64,000 nt of DNA from Pseudomonas guariconensis (lineage in GTDB: Bacteria > Pseudomonadota > Gammaproteobacteria > Pseudomonadales > Pseudomonadaceae). Location: assembly GCF_900102675.1 (NCBI RefSeq), contig NZ_FMYX01000005.1, forward strand, positions 186,001-250,000, written 5' to 3'. The position numbers were made by a program, and so were the translations under genes. The notes beneath the pieces are model-generated. The model was given only the letters and a program-made list of their open reading frames with translations. It was not told the origin of the DNA and did not search any database. Below are positions 43,276 through 52,926 of this stretch, piece after piece (position 1 is the stretch's first letter; every line of letters starts with the position of its first letter).

Positions 43276-44655
43276 GTGAAGCTGGAAACGCGAAGTATCG
43301 AGTTTGTCCCTCACGCTGAACGCTATGGCACACCCAGGCGGTTGTTCACCATCTGGTTCAGCTCCAATTTCCAGGTGACCGCCCTGATGGTCGGTACGTT
43401 GGGCATCGCCGCAGGCTTGAGCTTTGCCTGGACGCTGCTCGGCCTGCTGATCGGCAATCTCGTCGGCACTATCTTCATGGCCGCGCATTCGGCCCAAGGG
43501 CCGCATCTGGGCGTGCCGCAGATGATCCAGAGCCGGGCACAGTTCGGTGTCTACGGCGCGGCGATTCCGTTGCTGGTGATGGTGGTGGCCGCTGTGCTGT
43601 TCCTGGCCGCCAGCGGTGTACTGATGCGCGATGCCTTGAAAGCGCTGCTACCGATCAGCGACGACCAAGCCATCGTCCTGGTCGGTGTGTTGACCTTCGT
43701 CATCGGCTTCGTCGGCTATGAGCTGATCCACCGACTGGGCGCCTGGATGAGCTTGCTGTCCACGCTGGTGTTCGGTGGCGCCCTGGTGCTGATCCTGCTG
43801 CATCCCGGCCAGGCGTCGGCGAATGCCTCGGCCACTGGCGCGTTCTCCTGGACCGCTTTCAACCTGGTGGTAGCGCAGGCGGCGTCATGGACGCTGGGAT
43901 ATGGCCCCTACGTGGCCGATTACTCACGCTATCTGCCGGCCAACGTGAACACCCGCACCACATTCTGGACAACCTATTCGGGTTGCGCGCTAGGCTCCTT
44001 CGCCATGATGGCCCTGGGCGCGTTGCTGGCCGTCGCGATTCCGACAGCCCTTGGCCTGAACCCGGCCACCGCGATCGCCACGCTGTTCGGGCCTTCGGCG
44101 CCGATGGCGCTGGGCGTGATTGCGCTTGGCGTCATCCAGTACAACGTGCTCTGCCTGTACAGCGCCTACATGTCGTCGGTGACGATTTTCGGCGCTTTCG
44201 GTGGGCTGCGATATGTCACCCCCACCGCCAAGGCAGTGGTGATGGCGGTGCTGACCCTCGCCGCCACGCTGATCGCCATTGCCACCCAGTACCATTTCGA
44301 CACCTTCTTTGCCGACATCCTGATCGGGCAGCTCTACCTGTTGATCCCCTGGAGTGCGATCAACCTGGCGGACTACTACTGGGTGTGCCGCGGTCACTAC
44401 GACGTCGCTGAGCTGTACAACGCCAAGGGCCGCTACGGACGCTTCAATCGCCGGACCCTGGCGGTGTACGCGGTCTCGATCATCGGCACCATTCCGTTCA
44501 TGAAGCTGTCGTTCTACACAGGCTTCGTCGCGAGCTGGCTGGACGCGGACATCAGCTGGGTGGTGGGCCTGGTACTGGCGGGGGCGCTGTATTGCATGGT
44601 CAACAGCCCATCCTCGGTCAGGCAAGGTCAGTTCCCGTCCTCGGTGCCGGAGTAA
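43276..44655 (+). CDS. NCS1-family permease (purine-cytosine/allantoin type)
   Basis: A 459-residue protein with 12 predicted helices. Landmarks of CodB/Fur-type NCS1 transporters are FSSNFQVTALMVGTLGIAAG, MAAHSAQGPHLGVPQMIQSR and YGPYVADYSRYLP. The GTG start at 43276 follows AGGAGA. It carries nucleobases, hydantoins, vitamin B6-like or related compounds across the inner membrane. No catabolic gene for such compounds is adjacent, so the substrate is open. Confidence 0.87.
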   Translation: MKLETRSIEFVPHAERYGTPRRLFTIWFSSNFQVTALMVGTLGIAAGLSFAWTLLGLLIGNLVGTIFMAAHSAQGPHLGVPQMIQSRAQFGVYGAAIPLLVMVVAAVLFLAASGVLMRDALKALLPISDDQAIVLVGVLTFVIGFVGYELIHRLGAWMSLLSTLVFGGALVLILLHPGQASANASATGAFSWTAFNLVVAQAASWTLGYGPYVADYSRYLPANVNTRTTFWTTYSGCALGSFAMMALGALLAVAIPTALGLNPATAIATLFGPSAPMALGVIALGVIQYNVLCLYSAYMSSVTIFGAFGGLRYVTPTAKAVVMAVLTLAATLIAIATQYHFDTFFADILIGQLYLLIPWSAINLADYYWVCRGHYDVAELYNAKGRYGRFNRRTLAVYAVSIIGTIPFMKLSFYTGFVASWLDADISWVVGLVLAGALYCMVNSPSSVRQGQFPSSVPE

Positions 44656-44695
44656 CTGGCTAGCCGGCTATTTCGATAGGCTGAAAACCCAACAC

Positions 44696-44716
44696 GCCCG
44701 CAGGAAGCGGGCTTTT
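44696..44716. terminator. Bidirectional terminator between permease and rpiR genes
   Basis: GCCCGC and GCGGGC with a 5-base loop are followed by TTTT on the plus strand, and by AAAA on the other side near 44685-44687 for the minus strand. It serves the permease and the convergent regulator gene. Confidence 0.75.
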
Positions 44717-45624
44717 CATCCCTTGCGGGGCGTCTTGGCAGCGGGCATGTGCAAGTAAGCCATCACGCTTTCGGTCAACTCTGTCGCCAGCTTCACCGCT
44801 TCCTTGTTGCGCGCCATGACGCCGGCCACCAGCCCCTCGATCAATGCCAGCACGGCAATGTTGGAGCTGGTCAATACCGGATGATCGGCGGGCGCGAACA
44901 ATACATGGTCAGCGATGGCGGTGAGAGGGGAGGCGGGCGAGTCGGTAATTGCCAGCACCGTGGCGTTGCGCTCGCGAGCAAAGCGAGAAAGCTGGAGGGT
45001 GTCCTGGGAGTAGCGCGGCATGGAAATCGCCAGCAGCACGTCTTGCTCGGTGATTGCTGCCAGGCGGTAGGCGGCGTTCTCGTTACCGCCTTCCATGCTG
45101 ATGGCGCAGGCATCCTTGCAGAACGGCACTAGCGTCGAAGCTGCCAGTCCGGCCATGTAGGCGCTGTTTCCGAAGCCCAGCACATAGATTTTGCGTGCCG
45201 AGATCAGCCGGCTGACGAAGGCTTCGAACGCATCGGCTGGATTGTTGCTATCGGTGCTGGCCAAGTTGCTGCCGGCACTTTGGATCTGCTCATGCAGGCC
45301 GAAGTCTCCGCTGGGCCGCTGGGCTAGCTCGTTGCGGAGTTTGTCTACGGGCGAGACCATTTGCTGCAAGGTGGCCACCAGCTCGGCTTTCATGCCAGTG
45401 TAGCCGCCCAGGTCCAGGGCCTTGGCCAGGCGATTGACCGCAGCAGGCGAGGTCGCGGTGGCCTGGGCCATGTCTTCGATGGTCAGGGTCGCCGCTTTCA
45501 GCGGGTGGCGCAGAATGTAGTCGGCGACCTTGCGCAACGACGGTGGTAGGTCGAGCAGTTGCTGCGACAACTTGCGCATGACCGGCGAGGCATAGACGGT
45601 ATTGTTCTTCGATTTGCTCGGCAT
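44716..45624 (-). CDS. RpiR/MurR-family regulator of the ABC-M14 operon
   Basis: A 302-residue RpiR-type regulator: N-terminal helix-turn-helix (about 20-85, LTIEDMAQATATSPAAVNRLAKAL) and a C-terminal SIS sugar-isomerase-like domain (about 135-265, YVLGFGNSAYMAG and AISMPRYSQDTL). It lies downstream of the transporter operon on the same strand. RpiR proteins are found beside D-lysine and other amino-acid transporter operons in P. putida. ATG 45624 is chosen; TTG 45633 is too close to the GGGAG. Confidence 0.85.
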   Translation of the reverse strand: MPSKSKNNTVYASPVMRKLSQQLLDLPPSLRKVADYILRHPLKAATLTIEDMAQATATSPAAVNRLAKALDLGGYTGMKAELVATLQQMVSPVDKLRNELAQRPSGDFGLHEQIQSAGSNLASTDSNNPADAFEAFVSRLISARKIYVLGFGNSAYMAGLAASTLVPFCKDACAISMEGGNENAAYRLAAITEQDVLLAISMPRYSQDTLQLSRFARERNATVLAITDSPASPLTAIADHVLFAPADHPVLTSSNIAVLALIEGLVAGVMARNKEAVKLATELTESVMAYLHMPAAKTPRKG

Positions 45625-45703
45625 CCGGCGCAAGCTCCCTGAGTGATTGGCCGTAGTCTATCTCAAGGCATTCCCCGGCCACAGCCGGGGCGCTCGTGCG
45701 GAC

Positions 45704-46468
45704 TTACTTGAGGCTGCCGGCAAGAAACTGCTGCAAGCGTTGGGACTGGGGACGTGCGAGCACCTCCTGAGGGGCGCCGCGTTCCAAGGCCACCCCCTGA
45801 TGCAAGAACAGCACTTGGTTGGAGACCTCCCTGGCAAAGCCCATCTCATGGGTGACCACGACCATGGTGCGGCCTTCCTGAGCCAGGTCCTGCATGACCT
45901 TTAGCACCTCGCCGACCAGCTCCGGGTCGAGCGCCGAGGTCGGCTCGTCGAACAGCATGACCTCCGGCTCCATGGCCAGGGCCCGTGCGATCGCCACGCG
46001 CTGCTGCTCGCCTCCGGACATGTGTGCTGGGTAGGCGTCACGGCGATGGCTGACGCCAACCTTGTGCAGGTAGTACTCGGCTTTTTCGCGGGCTTGCTTG
46101 CGGTTCATGCCCAGGACATGCACAGGGGCTTGCATGACGTTGTCCAGGGTGCTCATGTGCGACCAGAGGTTGAAATGCTGAAAGACCATGCTCAGCCGTG
46201 AGCGCAGGCGCTGCAGTTGGCGAGGGTCGGCGGCGCGCAGACCGCCACGGGGGCAGTTGCGCAATCTCAGTTGTTCGCCATTGACCAGGATCTGCCCCGC
46301 ATTGGGTTGCTCGAGCAAGTTTATGCAGCGTAGGAAGGTGCTCTTGCCGGAGCCGCTGGAGCCGATGATGCTGATCACATCGCCCGCCTTGGCCTGCAGC
46401 GAGACGCCTTTGAGCACCTGATGGCTGCCGTAGCTTTTATGCAGGTCCTGAATTTCCAGTTTGTTCAT
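45704..46468 (-). CDS. Polar-amino-acid ABC transporter ATPase (HisP/ArtP type)
   Basis: A 254-residue ABC ATPase with Walker [10 protein letters not shown], signature [15 protein letters not shown], Walker [15 protein letters not shown], and the H-loop THEMGF. These are the features of histidine/arginine-type importers. It is encoded after the M14 deacylase gene with 18 bases between, and completes the transporter with the two permeases and binding protein upstream. Confidence 0.93.
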   Translation of the reverse strand: MNKLEIQDLHKSYGSHQVLKGVSLQAKAGDVISIIGSSGSGKSTFLRCINLLEQPNAGQILVNGEQLRLRNCPRGGLRAADPRQLQRLRSRLSMVFQHFNLWSHMSTLDNVMQAPVHVLGMNRKQAREKAEYYLHKVGVSHRRDAYPAHMSGGEQQRVAIARALAMEPEVMLFDEPTSALDPELVGEVLKVMQDLAQEGRTMVVVTHEMGFAREVSNQVLFLHQGVALERGAPQEVLARPQSQRLQQFLAGSLK

Positions 46469-46486
46469 CGATGGGTACTCGTTGTG

Positions 46487-47599
46487 TCAGTCGCTGAGCA
46501 AGCGACCTTGGCGAATAGGCGTGCTACCGGCGACTTTGGCCAGCCACAGACCTGGTTGGGCGAAGCGCAGGCGTTCGCGGGCATAGAGAATGCCGTCAGT
46601 GGTGGCCCTGACCACGCTGTGACGATCGCTGAGCGGATCGATCACTTCGAACAACGGGTCCCCGACCTTCACCTGCGCCCCCAGTGGTTGCAGATAGCTG
46701 ATCACGCCGGGATGTTCGGCATAGGCGTATTGAGCGCCGGCAAAGGGTGTGGCTTGGCAGCAGTGGCTTGGCGCATCGGGCCATTGGCCGCTGATCAGTC
46801 CCTGATCGGCGAGGTAGGCAAGGATGTGCTCGGCGTTGGCCTGGCAGAGTTCACGTTCGGTATCGGCCATGCCGCGCAACTCCACGGTGGTGGCGATACA
46901 GGCCAACGGGATGTTGGCCTGCTCGAAGTGCTTGGACAGCTTCGTCCAAGGCACCGCGCAGGCTTCGTCGAATGCGTTGCCGCCGGCGTCTTCGGCCAAC
47001 AGCGCCACCTGCGCCTCCAGGCGTGCCGCCAGAGCGCGCAGACGTGGCCAGTTCTGCGGCAATGCATACAGCAACATCACCGACTCGAAATCGCAGTGCA
47101 GGTCCAGCACCACATCGGCGTCGCACGCGTGTTGCAGGAGCAAGCGACGAAGACCGTCGAGCTCCGACTGCGCGGGGGGCATGTGCTCGAGAATATCGAG
47201 CATGGTGCGGCGAATGATGGCTACGTTGGCCTCGCCGTCCTCGCCCAGCAGGCCCTCCAGACGTTCGACCAGTGCTGTGGTCAGTTCCGGAAAATCGCGG
47301 TTGAAGTTCTTGCCGCTGTTGAACTCGAAACGGCCTTGGTGTGTGGCCTGGAACATCTGGCCGATTCCGATCGGATTGGCCAGTGGCACCAGTTCGATCA
47401 CGCCCTTGAGCCGGCCTTGGGCTTCCAGCTCGGCCAGGCGGGACTTCAAGGCTACCGCCACGCGCATACCCGGCAGTTCGTCCGCGTGCAGCGAGGCCTG
47501 GATATAGGCTTTGCGCGGGCCGTTACCGAAGCGGAACAGGCTCAGGGTGCGTTGGGTACCGCAGGCACTCCAAGGCAGGATATGGTCGATTTGCTGCAT
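46487..47599 (-). CDS. M14 deacylase of the succinylglutamate desuccinylase/aspartoacylase family
   Basis: A 370-residue zinc hydrolase. The site HADE (His38, Glu41), a later His168 in DLHCD and the catalytic Glu240 in TTVELRG match the desuccinylase/aspartoacylase/peptidase M14 family, which remove acyl groups from amino acids. The C-terminal 80 residues form the typical beta-sandwich with YAEHPGVISYLQPLGAQVKVG. It sits inside an ABC transporter operon, so its substrate is probably an imported N-acylated amino acid. No signal peptide, so it acts in the cytoplasm. Confidence 0.85.
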   Translation of the reverse strand: MQQIDHILPWSACGTQRTLSLFRFGNGPRKAYIQASLHADELPGMRVAVALKSRLAELEAQGRLKGVIELVPLANPIGIGQMFQATHQGRFEFNSGKNFNRDFPELTTALVERLEGLLGEDGEANVAIIRRTMLDILEHMPPAQSELDGLRRLLLQHACDADVVLDLHCDFESVMLLYALPQNWPRLRALAARLEAQVALLAEDAGGNAFDEACAVPWTKLSKHFEQANIPLACIATTVELRGMADTERELCQANAEHILAYLADQGLISGQWPDAPSHCCQATPFAGAQYAYAEHPGVISYLQPLGAQVKVGDPLFEVIDPLSDRHSVVRATTDGILYARERLRFAQPGLWLAKVAGSTPIRQGRLLSD

Positions 47600-47608
47600 G
47601 GATGCTCC

Positions 47609-48304
47609 TCAGTGCTTGCGTGGGGCCAGGTAGGTCAACCAGCGGCGTTCGGCCAGCTTGAACAGGCGCACCAGTAGAAAGGTCAGGACTAGGTAGATCA
47701 GCCCCGCGGTAATGAAAGCCTCGAACGGCAGGTAGTAGCGCGCATTGAAGGTCTTGGCCGCGCCGGTGATGTCTACCAGCGTGACGATCGACGCCAGGCT
47801 GGTGGTCTGCAGCATCATCAGCACTTCGTTACTGTATTGCGGCAGGGACCGGCGCAGGGCCGAGGGCAGCAGGATGCGCCGGTACAGGGCGAGACGCGAC
47901 ATGCCCATGGCACGTGCGGCTTCGACTTCGCCCCGTGGGGTGGCCCTCAGGCTACCGGCCAACAACTCGGCGCTGTAGGCGCTTGTGTTGATGGCGAACG
48001 CCAGGCAGGTGCAGAAAGTCGCGCTGGACAGGTATGGCCAGAGCAGGCTCTGACGCACAAGCTCGAACTGAGCCAGGCCGTAGTAGACCAGGAACAACTG
48101 CACCAGCATCGGTGTGCCGCGAATCACGTAGGTGAAGAGCCAGGCCGGGAAGCGCAGCAGATATAAGTTCGACACGCGCATCAGCGCCAGCGGGATCGCT
48201 AGCGCCAGGCCGCAGGCCAGGGAAACCAGCAGCACTTTCAGGGTCAGCGCGATGCCGCTTAGGTACAACGGTAGGTTCTGCCAGATCAGGTGATAGTCAA
48301 GCAT
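47609..48304 (-). CDS. ABC transporter permease, HisM type
   Basis: A 231-residue permease with about five helices and the EAA loop motif (EVEAARAMGMSRLALYRRILLPSALR). Polar-amino-acid family. It begins 16 bases after the preceding permease gene and ends 9 bases before the M14 gene, so translation is probably coupled. Confidence 0.92.
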   Translation of the reverse strand: MLDYHLIWQNLPLYLSGIALTLKVLLVSLACGLALAIPLALMRVSNLYLLRFPAWLFTYVIRGTPMLVQLFLVYYGLAQFELVRQSLLWPYLSSATFCTCLAFAINTSAYSAELLAGSLRATPRGEVEAARAMGMSRLALYRRILLPSALRRSLPQYSNEVLMMLQTTSLASIVTLVDITGAAKTFNARYYLPFEAFITAGLIYLVLTFLLVRLFKLAERRWLTYLAPRKH

Positions 48305-48320
48305 GATGCAAACCTTCCCT

Positions 48321-49010
48321 TCACAGGTCCGCGGCTTTGAAGCCGAACGAGTAACGGTTTTCCACGCTGCGCAGGATCCACAGCGACAGGCTGGTCAGCA
48401 GCAGGTAGAGCCCTGCCACGGTGAGAAAGAACGTGAACGGTTCATGGGTCGCATCGGCCGCGTTCTTGGCCTTGAACATCATGTCCTGCAGGCCGATCAC
48501 GGAGATCAGCGCGGTGGACTTGGTCAGCACCAGCCAGTTGTTGGTGAAGCCCGGCAGCGCCAGGCGCACCAACTGCGGTACGCTGATTCGCCAGAACACC
48601 TGCAGGCTGCCCATGCCATAAGCGGCACCCGCTTCGGCCTGGCCCTTGGGTATGGCGAGAAAGGCCCCGCGAAAAGTCTCTGAGAGATAGGCCCCAAAAA
48701 TGAAGCCCATGGTGCAAACCCCGGCTATGAATGGGTTGATGTCGATGTACTGCTCGTAGCCCAGGACCAGCGCCAAGCGGTTGACCAAGTCCTGGCCGCC
48801 ATAAAACACCAGCAGAATCAAGACCAGGTCAGGAATGCCGCGCACCACCGTGGTGTAGACCTCGCCCAGTGCTGCCAGCCAGCGCAGCGGCGACAGCCGG
48901 CAGGCGGCGCCGATCAGACCAAGGCCGATGGCCAGTGCCATCGCCATCAGGGCCAGGCTGATGCTCAACCACGCGCCATCGAGAATGCTCGATCCATAGC
49001 CGTGAAGCAT
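48321..49010 (-). CDS. ABC transporter permease, HisQ type
   Basis: A 229-residue permease with about five helices and the EAA loop (QAEAGAAYGMGSLQVFWRI). It follows the binding-protein gene by 24 bases. Pairs with the HisM-type permease to form the heterodimeric channel. Confidence 0.92.
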   Translation of the reverse strand: MLHGYGSSILDGAWLSISLALMAMALAIGLGLIGAACRLSPLRWLAALGEVYTTVVRGIPDLVLILLVFYGGQDLVNRLALVLGYEQYIDINPFIAGVCTMGFIFGAYLSETFRGAFLAIPKGQAEAGAAYGMGSLQVFWRISVPQLVRLALPGFTNNWLVLTKSTALISVIGLQDMMFKAKNAADATHEPFTFFLTVAGLYLLLTSLSLWILRSVENRYSFGFKAADL

Positions 49011-49034
49011 GATGTAAGTCCTCGTTAGCCGGCG

Positions 49035-49811
49035 CTATTGGCCATAGATGTCGAATGGGAAGTACTTGCTTTGCACCTGCTGGTAGGTCCCATTGGCACG
49101 AATGGCTGCGATGGCGGCATTCAATCGCGCCAGATTGGCGTGATCGCCTTTGCGCACGGCGATCCCCGCGCCCCGACCGAAGTAGCGTGGGTCGCTGATG
49201 TCCGGGCCGACCAGTGCGAAGCCTTGGCCAGCGGGCGTCTTGATGAAGCTCTCTTCGGTATTGACGATGTCCGCCAGGGTGGCGTCCAGCCGGCCGGCCA
49301 CCAGATCGAGGAAGGCTTCGTTTTGCGAGGCGTAGCGCAACACCTCCACACCCGCGCTTTCCAGTTGCTCGGTGGCGAAGCGGTCATAGGTAGAGGCACG
49401 CTGCACGCCGAGCTTTTTGCCTTTGAGGTCGTGGACTGGATCGGTTATCTGGCTGCCGGCCTTCATCGCGAACTTGCCGGGGGTGTGGTAGTACTTGTCG
49501 GTGAAGTCGACCGACTTGAGCCGATCTTCAGTGATCGACATCGACGACAACACGGCGTCGATCTTGCGTACCTTCAATGACGGAATCATCCCGTCGAACT
49601 CTTGGATCACCCACTGACATTTGACCTTCATCTGCGCGCACAGGGCGTTGCCGATATCGTAGTCAAAGCCCGCCAGCTCGCCTTCGGGCGTGCGGTAAGC
49701 GAAGGGCGGATAAGCCGCCTCGATGCCGATGCGCAGGCTTCCTTCATCGGCCTGAGCCAACGCGCTGCAGGCACACAGCGCCAATGCGCCTAGAAGTCCG
49801 GTCTTGTTCAT
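49035..49811 (-). CDS. Periplasmic polar-amino-acid-binding protein of the ABC-M14 operon
   Basis: A 258-residue family-3 binding protein with a signal peptide (1-20, ending ALAQADEG). Binding-lobe motifs IGIEAAYPPFAYRTPEGELAGFDYDIG, split around the conserved Tyr, and MSITEDRLKSVDFTDKYYHTPG place it with lysine/arginine/ornithine/histidine binding proteins. GGAGA precedes ATG 49811. It leads the operon SBP-HisQ-HisM-M14-HisP-RpiR. Confidence 0.92.
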   Translation of the reverse strand: MNKTGLLGALALCACSALAQADEGSLRIGIEAAYPPFAYRTPEGELAGFDYDIGNALCAQMKVKCQWVIQEFDGMIPSLKVRKIDAVLSSMSITEDRLKSVDFTDKYYHTPGKFAMKAGSQITDPVHDLKGKKLGVQRASTYDRFATEQLESAGVEVLRYASQNEAFLDLVAGRLDATLADIVNTEESFIKTPAGQGFALVGPDISDPRYFGRGAGIAVRKGDHANLARLNAAIAAIRANGTYQQVQSKYFPFDIYGQ

Positions 49812-49895
49812 ATTCTTGTCTCCGGTGGATAGGGCGTTACCGGCCTGCCTCTTTGCGGGGTGCGGCTCGGTGCGAAGAGAAAATGACACGTTTAA

Positions 49896-49919
49896 TTTCA
49901 CAAATCAACGATTGTGAAA
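49896..49919. promoter_or_regulatory. Inverted repeat upstream of the ABC-M14 operon, candidate RpiR operator
   Basis: TTTCACAA (49896-49903) and TTGTGAAA (49912-49919) form a perfect 8-bp inverted repeat with an 8-base spacer in the AT-rich region about 85 bases before the binding-protein gene. It overlaps possible promoter hexamers, as expected for a repressor site. Confidence 0.45.
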
Positions 49920-50070
49920 ATAAAAGTATCAGCTCCTGATTGCGCAAAGCGCGCGCCTAAGACTGTCGCGTCTTACTCATCGAGGAGGTTGTGTGGAGAA
50001 CACTGGGAATCGCATTTCGAGCACCAGTGCAACATCGTACGGACAGGTGCCGATAGATTTCCCGCAGAGC

Positions 50071-51483
50071 CTAGCGGCCCTGCAAGGCGCTTATTCGCAG
50101 CTGTTTGTCGCAGACAAGGGACTTGCACACGCTCGCCACGCACGCCAAGGCCGCAAACGCAACGCCGGCCCACAGCGCCAGAAAAGCGCCCTGGGCGGAG
50201 TACACCTGGAAGAACCCCGCCACCAACGCCGCGCCCAATACCTGCCCGAGCATTCGCATTGTGCTCGACAGGCCGCCCGCCCCACCGCTGCGCTGCGGTG
50301 CGATCGACGAAATCATGTCGCGCATGTTCGGCGACTGGAAGAACCCGAACCCCGCGCCACATACGGCCATGCGCAAGGCGATGTCCCATGGCGCGGGCGA
50401 AGACGGTAGGGTGCAGAGCAGTACCAGGCCGATCCCCAGTATGCCCATGCCCATGGCGGTGAGGGTGCCGGTCGCGTAGCGGTCCGAGAGCCTTCCAGCG
50501 ATGGGGGCCATGAGCGCGGCCATGGCAGGCCAAGGCGTGATCAGAAATCCGGTCTCGACCTGGGAGAGCCCCCACTGGTGCTGCAACATGAAGGGCAGGG
50601 CGATGAACGCCAGGCTCTGCGCCGTGAGCGACGCCGCAGCGCTGGCGGCAGACAGCGCGTAGAGCGGCTGGCGCAGCAGGTCAAGAGCAAGGATCGGCGC
50701 GGGATGACCGGCCTGGCGCCGCAGCAATAGGCACAGGCAAAGCCCGGCGAGCACCGCGCTGCCCAGCGTGACGCTCCATGGCCCGCCTTGGGCAAGGCCA
50801 TTCACGGCATACACCAGGGCAGCAAGAAACAGCGCGCAGAGCCCTGCGGCCATGGCATCGAATGCCCGCGCGCTGGTAGGGGTGGGCGGCAGCGAGCGCA
50901 GGCCGAGAAACACGCCGACCAAGCCCACCGGGACATTGATCAGGAACAGCCAGTGCCAGCTGGCAAGGCTCAGGATCAGTGAAGCCACGCTCGGTCCGGC
51001 AGCCAGCGAGGCGCCCACGACCAGCGCATTGACCCCCATGCCGCGCCCGAGCATGTGATTGGGAAAGACGAAACGCGTCATCGCCACACCCACACCCAGG
51101 ATCCCGGCGGCGCTCAAACCTTGTACCAGGCGACCGACCAGCAGCCACTCGAACGACGGGGCCAGGCCACACAGCAGCGACGCCAGGATGAACAGCACCA
51201 GGCCCGCCATGGAGATGCGCCGGTAGCCGACGATGTCTCCCAGCGAAGCCAGTGGCAGCAGGGCGGCGATCATCGCCAGGTGATAAATGCTCACCACCCA
51301 GATCGATTGGGCGTCGGTGGTGCCCAGGTCGGCGGCGATGGTCGGCAAGGCCGTGTTGGCGATCGCCGTTTCCAGGTTGGCCATGGCGATGTTGAGCATG
51401 ATCGCGATGACGGCGATGAGCCTTTGAGGTTTTGGCACCCCTTCGCCGGGGGGCGGCAGGGTGGTCTGCTTGAAGGCGAACAC
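50071..51483 (-). CDS. MFS exporter, EmrB/QacA (DHA2) family
   Basis: A 470-residue transporter with about 14 hydrophobic helices. The DHA2 motifs NLETAIANTALPTIAADL, GRLVQGLSAAGI and GLSSTMRMLGQVLGAAL are present. Members export antiseptics, dyes or antibiotics by proton antiport. The start is uncertain: GTG 51483 with AAGAG upstream gives a protein starting close to the first helix, and ATG 51537 or the longer frame to 51633 are alternatives. It converges on no gene; the hydroxyproline gene is divergent 265 bases away. Confidence 0.82.
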   Translation of the reverse strand: MFAFKQTTLPPPGEGVPKPQRLIAVIAIMLNIAMANLETAIANTALPTIAADLGTTDAQSIWVVSIYHLAMIAALLPLASLGDIVGYRRISMAGLVLFILASLLCGLAPSFEWLLVGRLVQGLSAAGILGVGVAMTRFVFPNHMLGRGMGVNALVVGASLAAGPSVASLILSLASWHWLFLINVPVGLVGVFLGLRSLPPTPTSARAFDAMAAGLCALFLAALVYAVNGLAQGGPWSVTLGSAVLAGLCLCLLLRRQAGHPAPILALDLLRQPLYALSAASAAASLTAQSLAFIALPFMLQHQWGLSQVETGFLITPWPAMAALMAPIAGRLSDRYATGTLTAMGMGILGIGLVLLCTLPSSPAPWDIALRMAVCGAGFGFFQSPNMRDMISSIAPQRSGGAGGLSSTMRMLGQVLGAALVAGFFQVYSAQGAFLALWAGVAFAALACVASVCKSLVCDKQLRISALQGR

Positions 51484-51748
51484 GGCGAGACTCTTGGCAG
51501 GGACTGAACGAGGGAGGCGGCAAGGCGCCTGGCACATACTAGGAAATGTCACCCGGCGCTTGAAATTAAATATCGGCATCCTGGGCAGTGAGAATTTGAA
51601 TCGGCCAACCCTGTGGCGCATGCTCGATGGCATGGGGTCTGAAGCGCGCTAATGGGCCTTTCCTTACATCTTGTGCCGAGAGTCCTGTTGTTATCGGTAA
51701 TTTTGCAGGCATAGGATCGATCCGCAGCGCATTCAAGGAGACGCATCC

Positions 51749-52756
51749 ATGCAAATCACCCGCAGCATCAGTACCGTCGAAGTCCACACCGGTGGCGAGC
51801 CGTTCCGTATCGTGACATCCGGGCTGCCGCGCATGCCGGGCAAAACCATCGTCGAGCGCCGTGCCTGGTTGCGGGAAAACGCCGATGACATCCGCCAGGC
51901 CCTGATGTTCGAGCCTCGCGGTCACGCCGACATGTATGGCGGCTACCTTACCGAACCGGTTTCGCCCACGGCGGACTTCGGCATCATCTTTCTGCACAAC
52001 GAGGGTTACAGCGACCACTGTGGTCACGGCACTATCGCACTGGCGACGGCAGCGGTCGAACTGGGCTGGGTCGAGCGTACCGAGCCGGAAACGCGTGTGG
52101 GTATCGATGCCCCTTGTGGCTTCATCGAAGCGTTCGTGAAGTGGGATGGCAAGCACGCCAACGGCGTACGCTTCATCAACGTGCCGTCGTTCATCTACAA
52201 GCGCGATGTGACCGTCACGACCCCAAGCTTCGGTGAGGTCACAGGGGACATCGCCTACGGTGGCGCCTTCTATTTCTACACCAGCGGCGCGCCGCATGGC
52301 CTGGAGATCCGCGAGTCCGCGGTGGAGACACTGAAGCAGTTCGGCGCGCAAGTGAAGCAGGCGGCCAACGCTGCATTCGCTGTGGTGCATCCGGACATCC
52401 CGGAAATCAACCATATCTACGGCACCATCATCGATGGCGCGCCGCGTTTCGCTGAGTCCACCCAGGCCAACTGTTGCATCTTCGCCGATCGCGAAGTGGA
52501 CCGCTCGCCGACCGGTTCAGGCACTAGTGGCCGGGTCGCGCAGCTCTATCTGCGCGGGCTGCTGGGCAAGGACGAGGTGTTGGTCAACGAGTCGGTGATC
52601 GGTTCGGTCTTCACCGCCAAGGTCATCCAGGAAACCACCGTGGGCGACATTCCAGCGGTGATTCCTGAAGTATCGGGCAACGCTTACATCTCTGGGTTTT
52701 GCAACTGGATCATCGATGATCGCGATCCGCAGAAGCACGGCTTCCTCGTGCGTTAA
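51749..52756 (+). CDS. Proline-racemase-family enzyme, probable trans-3-hydroxy-L-proline dehydratase
   Basis: A 335-residue PLP-independent enzyme of the proline racemase fold. The first active-site segment SDHCGHG holds Cys91, but the second reads DRSPTGSGTS with Thr255 where racemases and 4-hydroxyproline epimerases have Cys. The Cys/Thr pair is the established signature of trans-3-hydroxy-L-proline dehydratase, which gives delta-1-pyrroline-2-carboxylate. AAGGAG precedes the ATG. The expected imine reductase is not in the window. Confidence 0.85.
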   Translation: MQITRSISTVEVHTGGEPFRIVTSGLPRMPGKTIVERRAWLRENADDIRQALMFEPRGHADMYGGYLTEPVSPTADFGIIFLHNEGYSDHCGHGTIALATAAVELGWVERTEPETRVGIDAPCGFIEAFVKWDGKHANGVRFINVPSFIYKRDVTVTTPSFGEVTGDIAYGGAFYFYTSGAPHGLEIRESAVETLKQFGAQVKQAANAAFAVVHPDIPEINHIYGTIIDGAPRFAESTQANCCIFADREVDRSPTGSGTSGRVAQLYLRGLLGKDEVLVNESVIGSVFTAKVIQETTVGDIPAVIPEVSGNAYISGFCNWIIDDRDPQKHGFLVR

Positions 52757-52763
52757 TGAAAAG

Positions 52764-52799
52764 GGCAAGAGGTCGCTTTGCTGGGGCACCGCTCTTGCC
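52764..52799 (+). terminator. Hairpin after the hydroxyproline gene
   Basis: GGCAAGAG and CTCTTGCC pair across a 20-base loop, 8 bases after the stop. No T tract; a weak terminator. Confidence 0.4.
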
Positions 52800-52926
52800 T
52801 CCACACGGGTGTTGCTTTAGAGGTCTGAAGTCTGTCGAATTATGACTTGGACGGTCTTGGTGGGGGAGGCATAGGATGACGGCCACTGGAGTTCACAACT
52901 GACTCCCCTCATCAGGAAAGACATCA

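Noticed and set aside
49993..50409. Plus-strand ORF starting after GAGGAGG
   Set aside because: Most of it is antisense to the MFS exporter gene; the frame carries no motif and the ribosome-binding match is likely chance.
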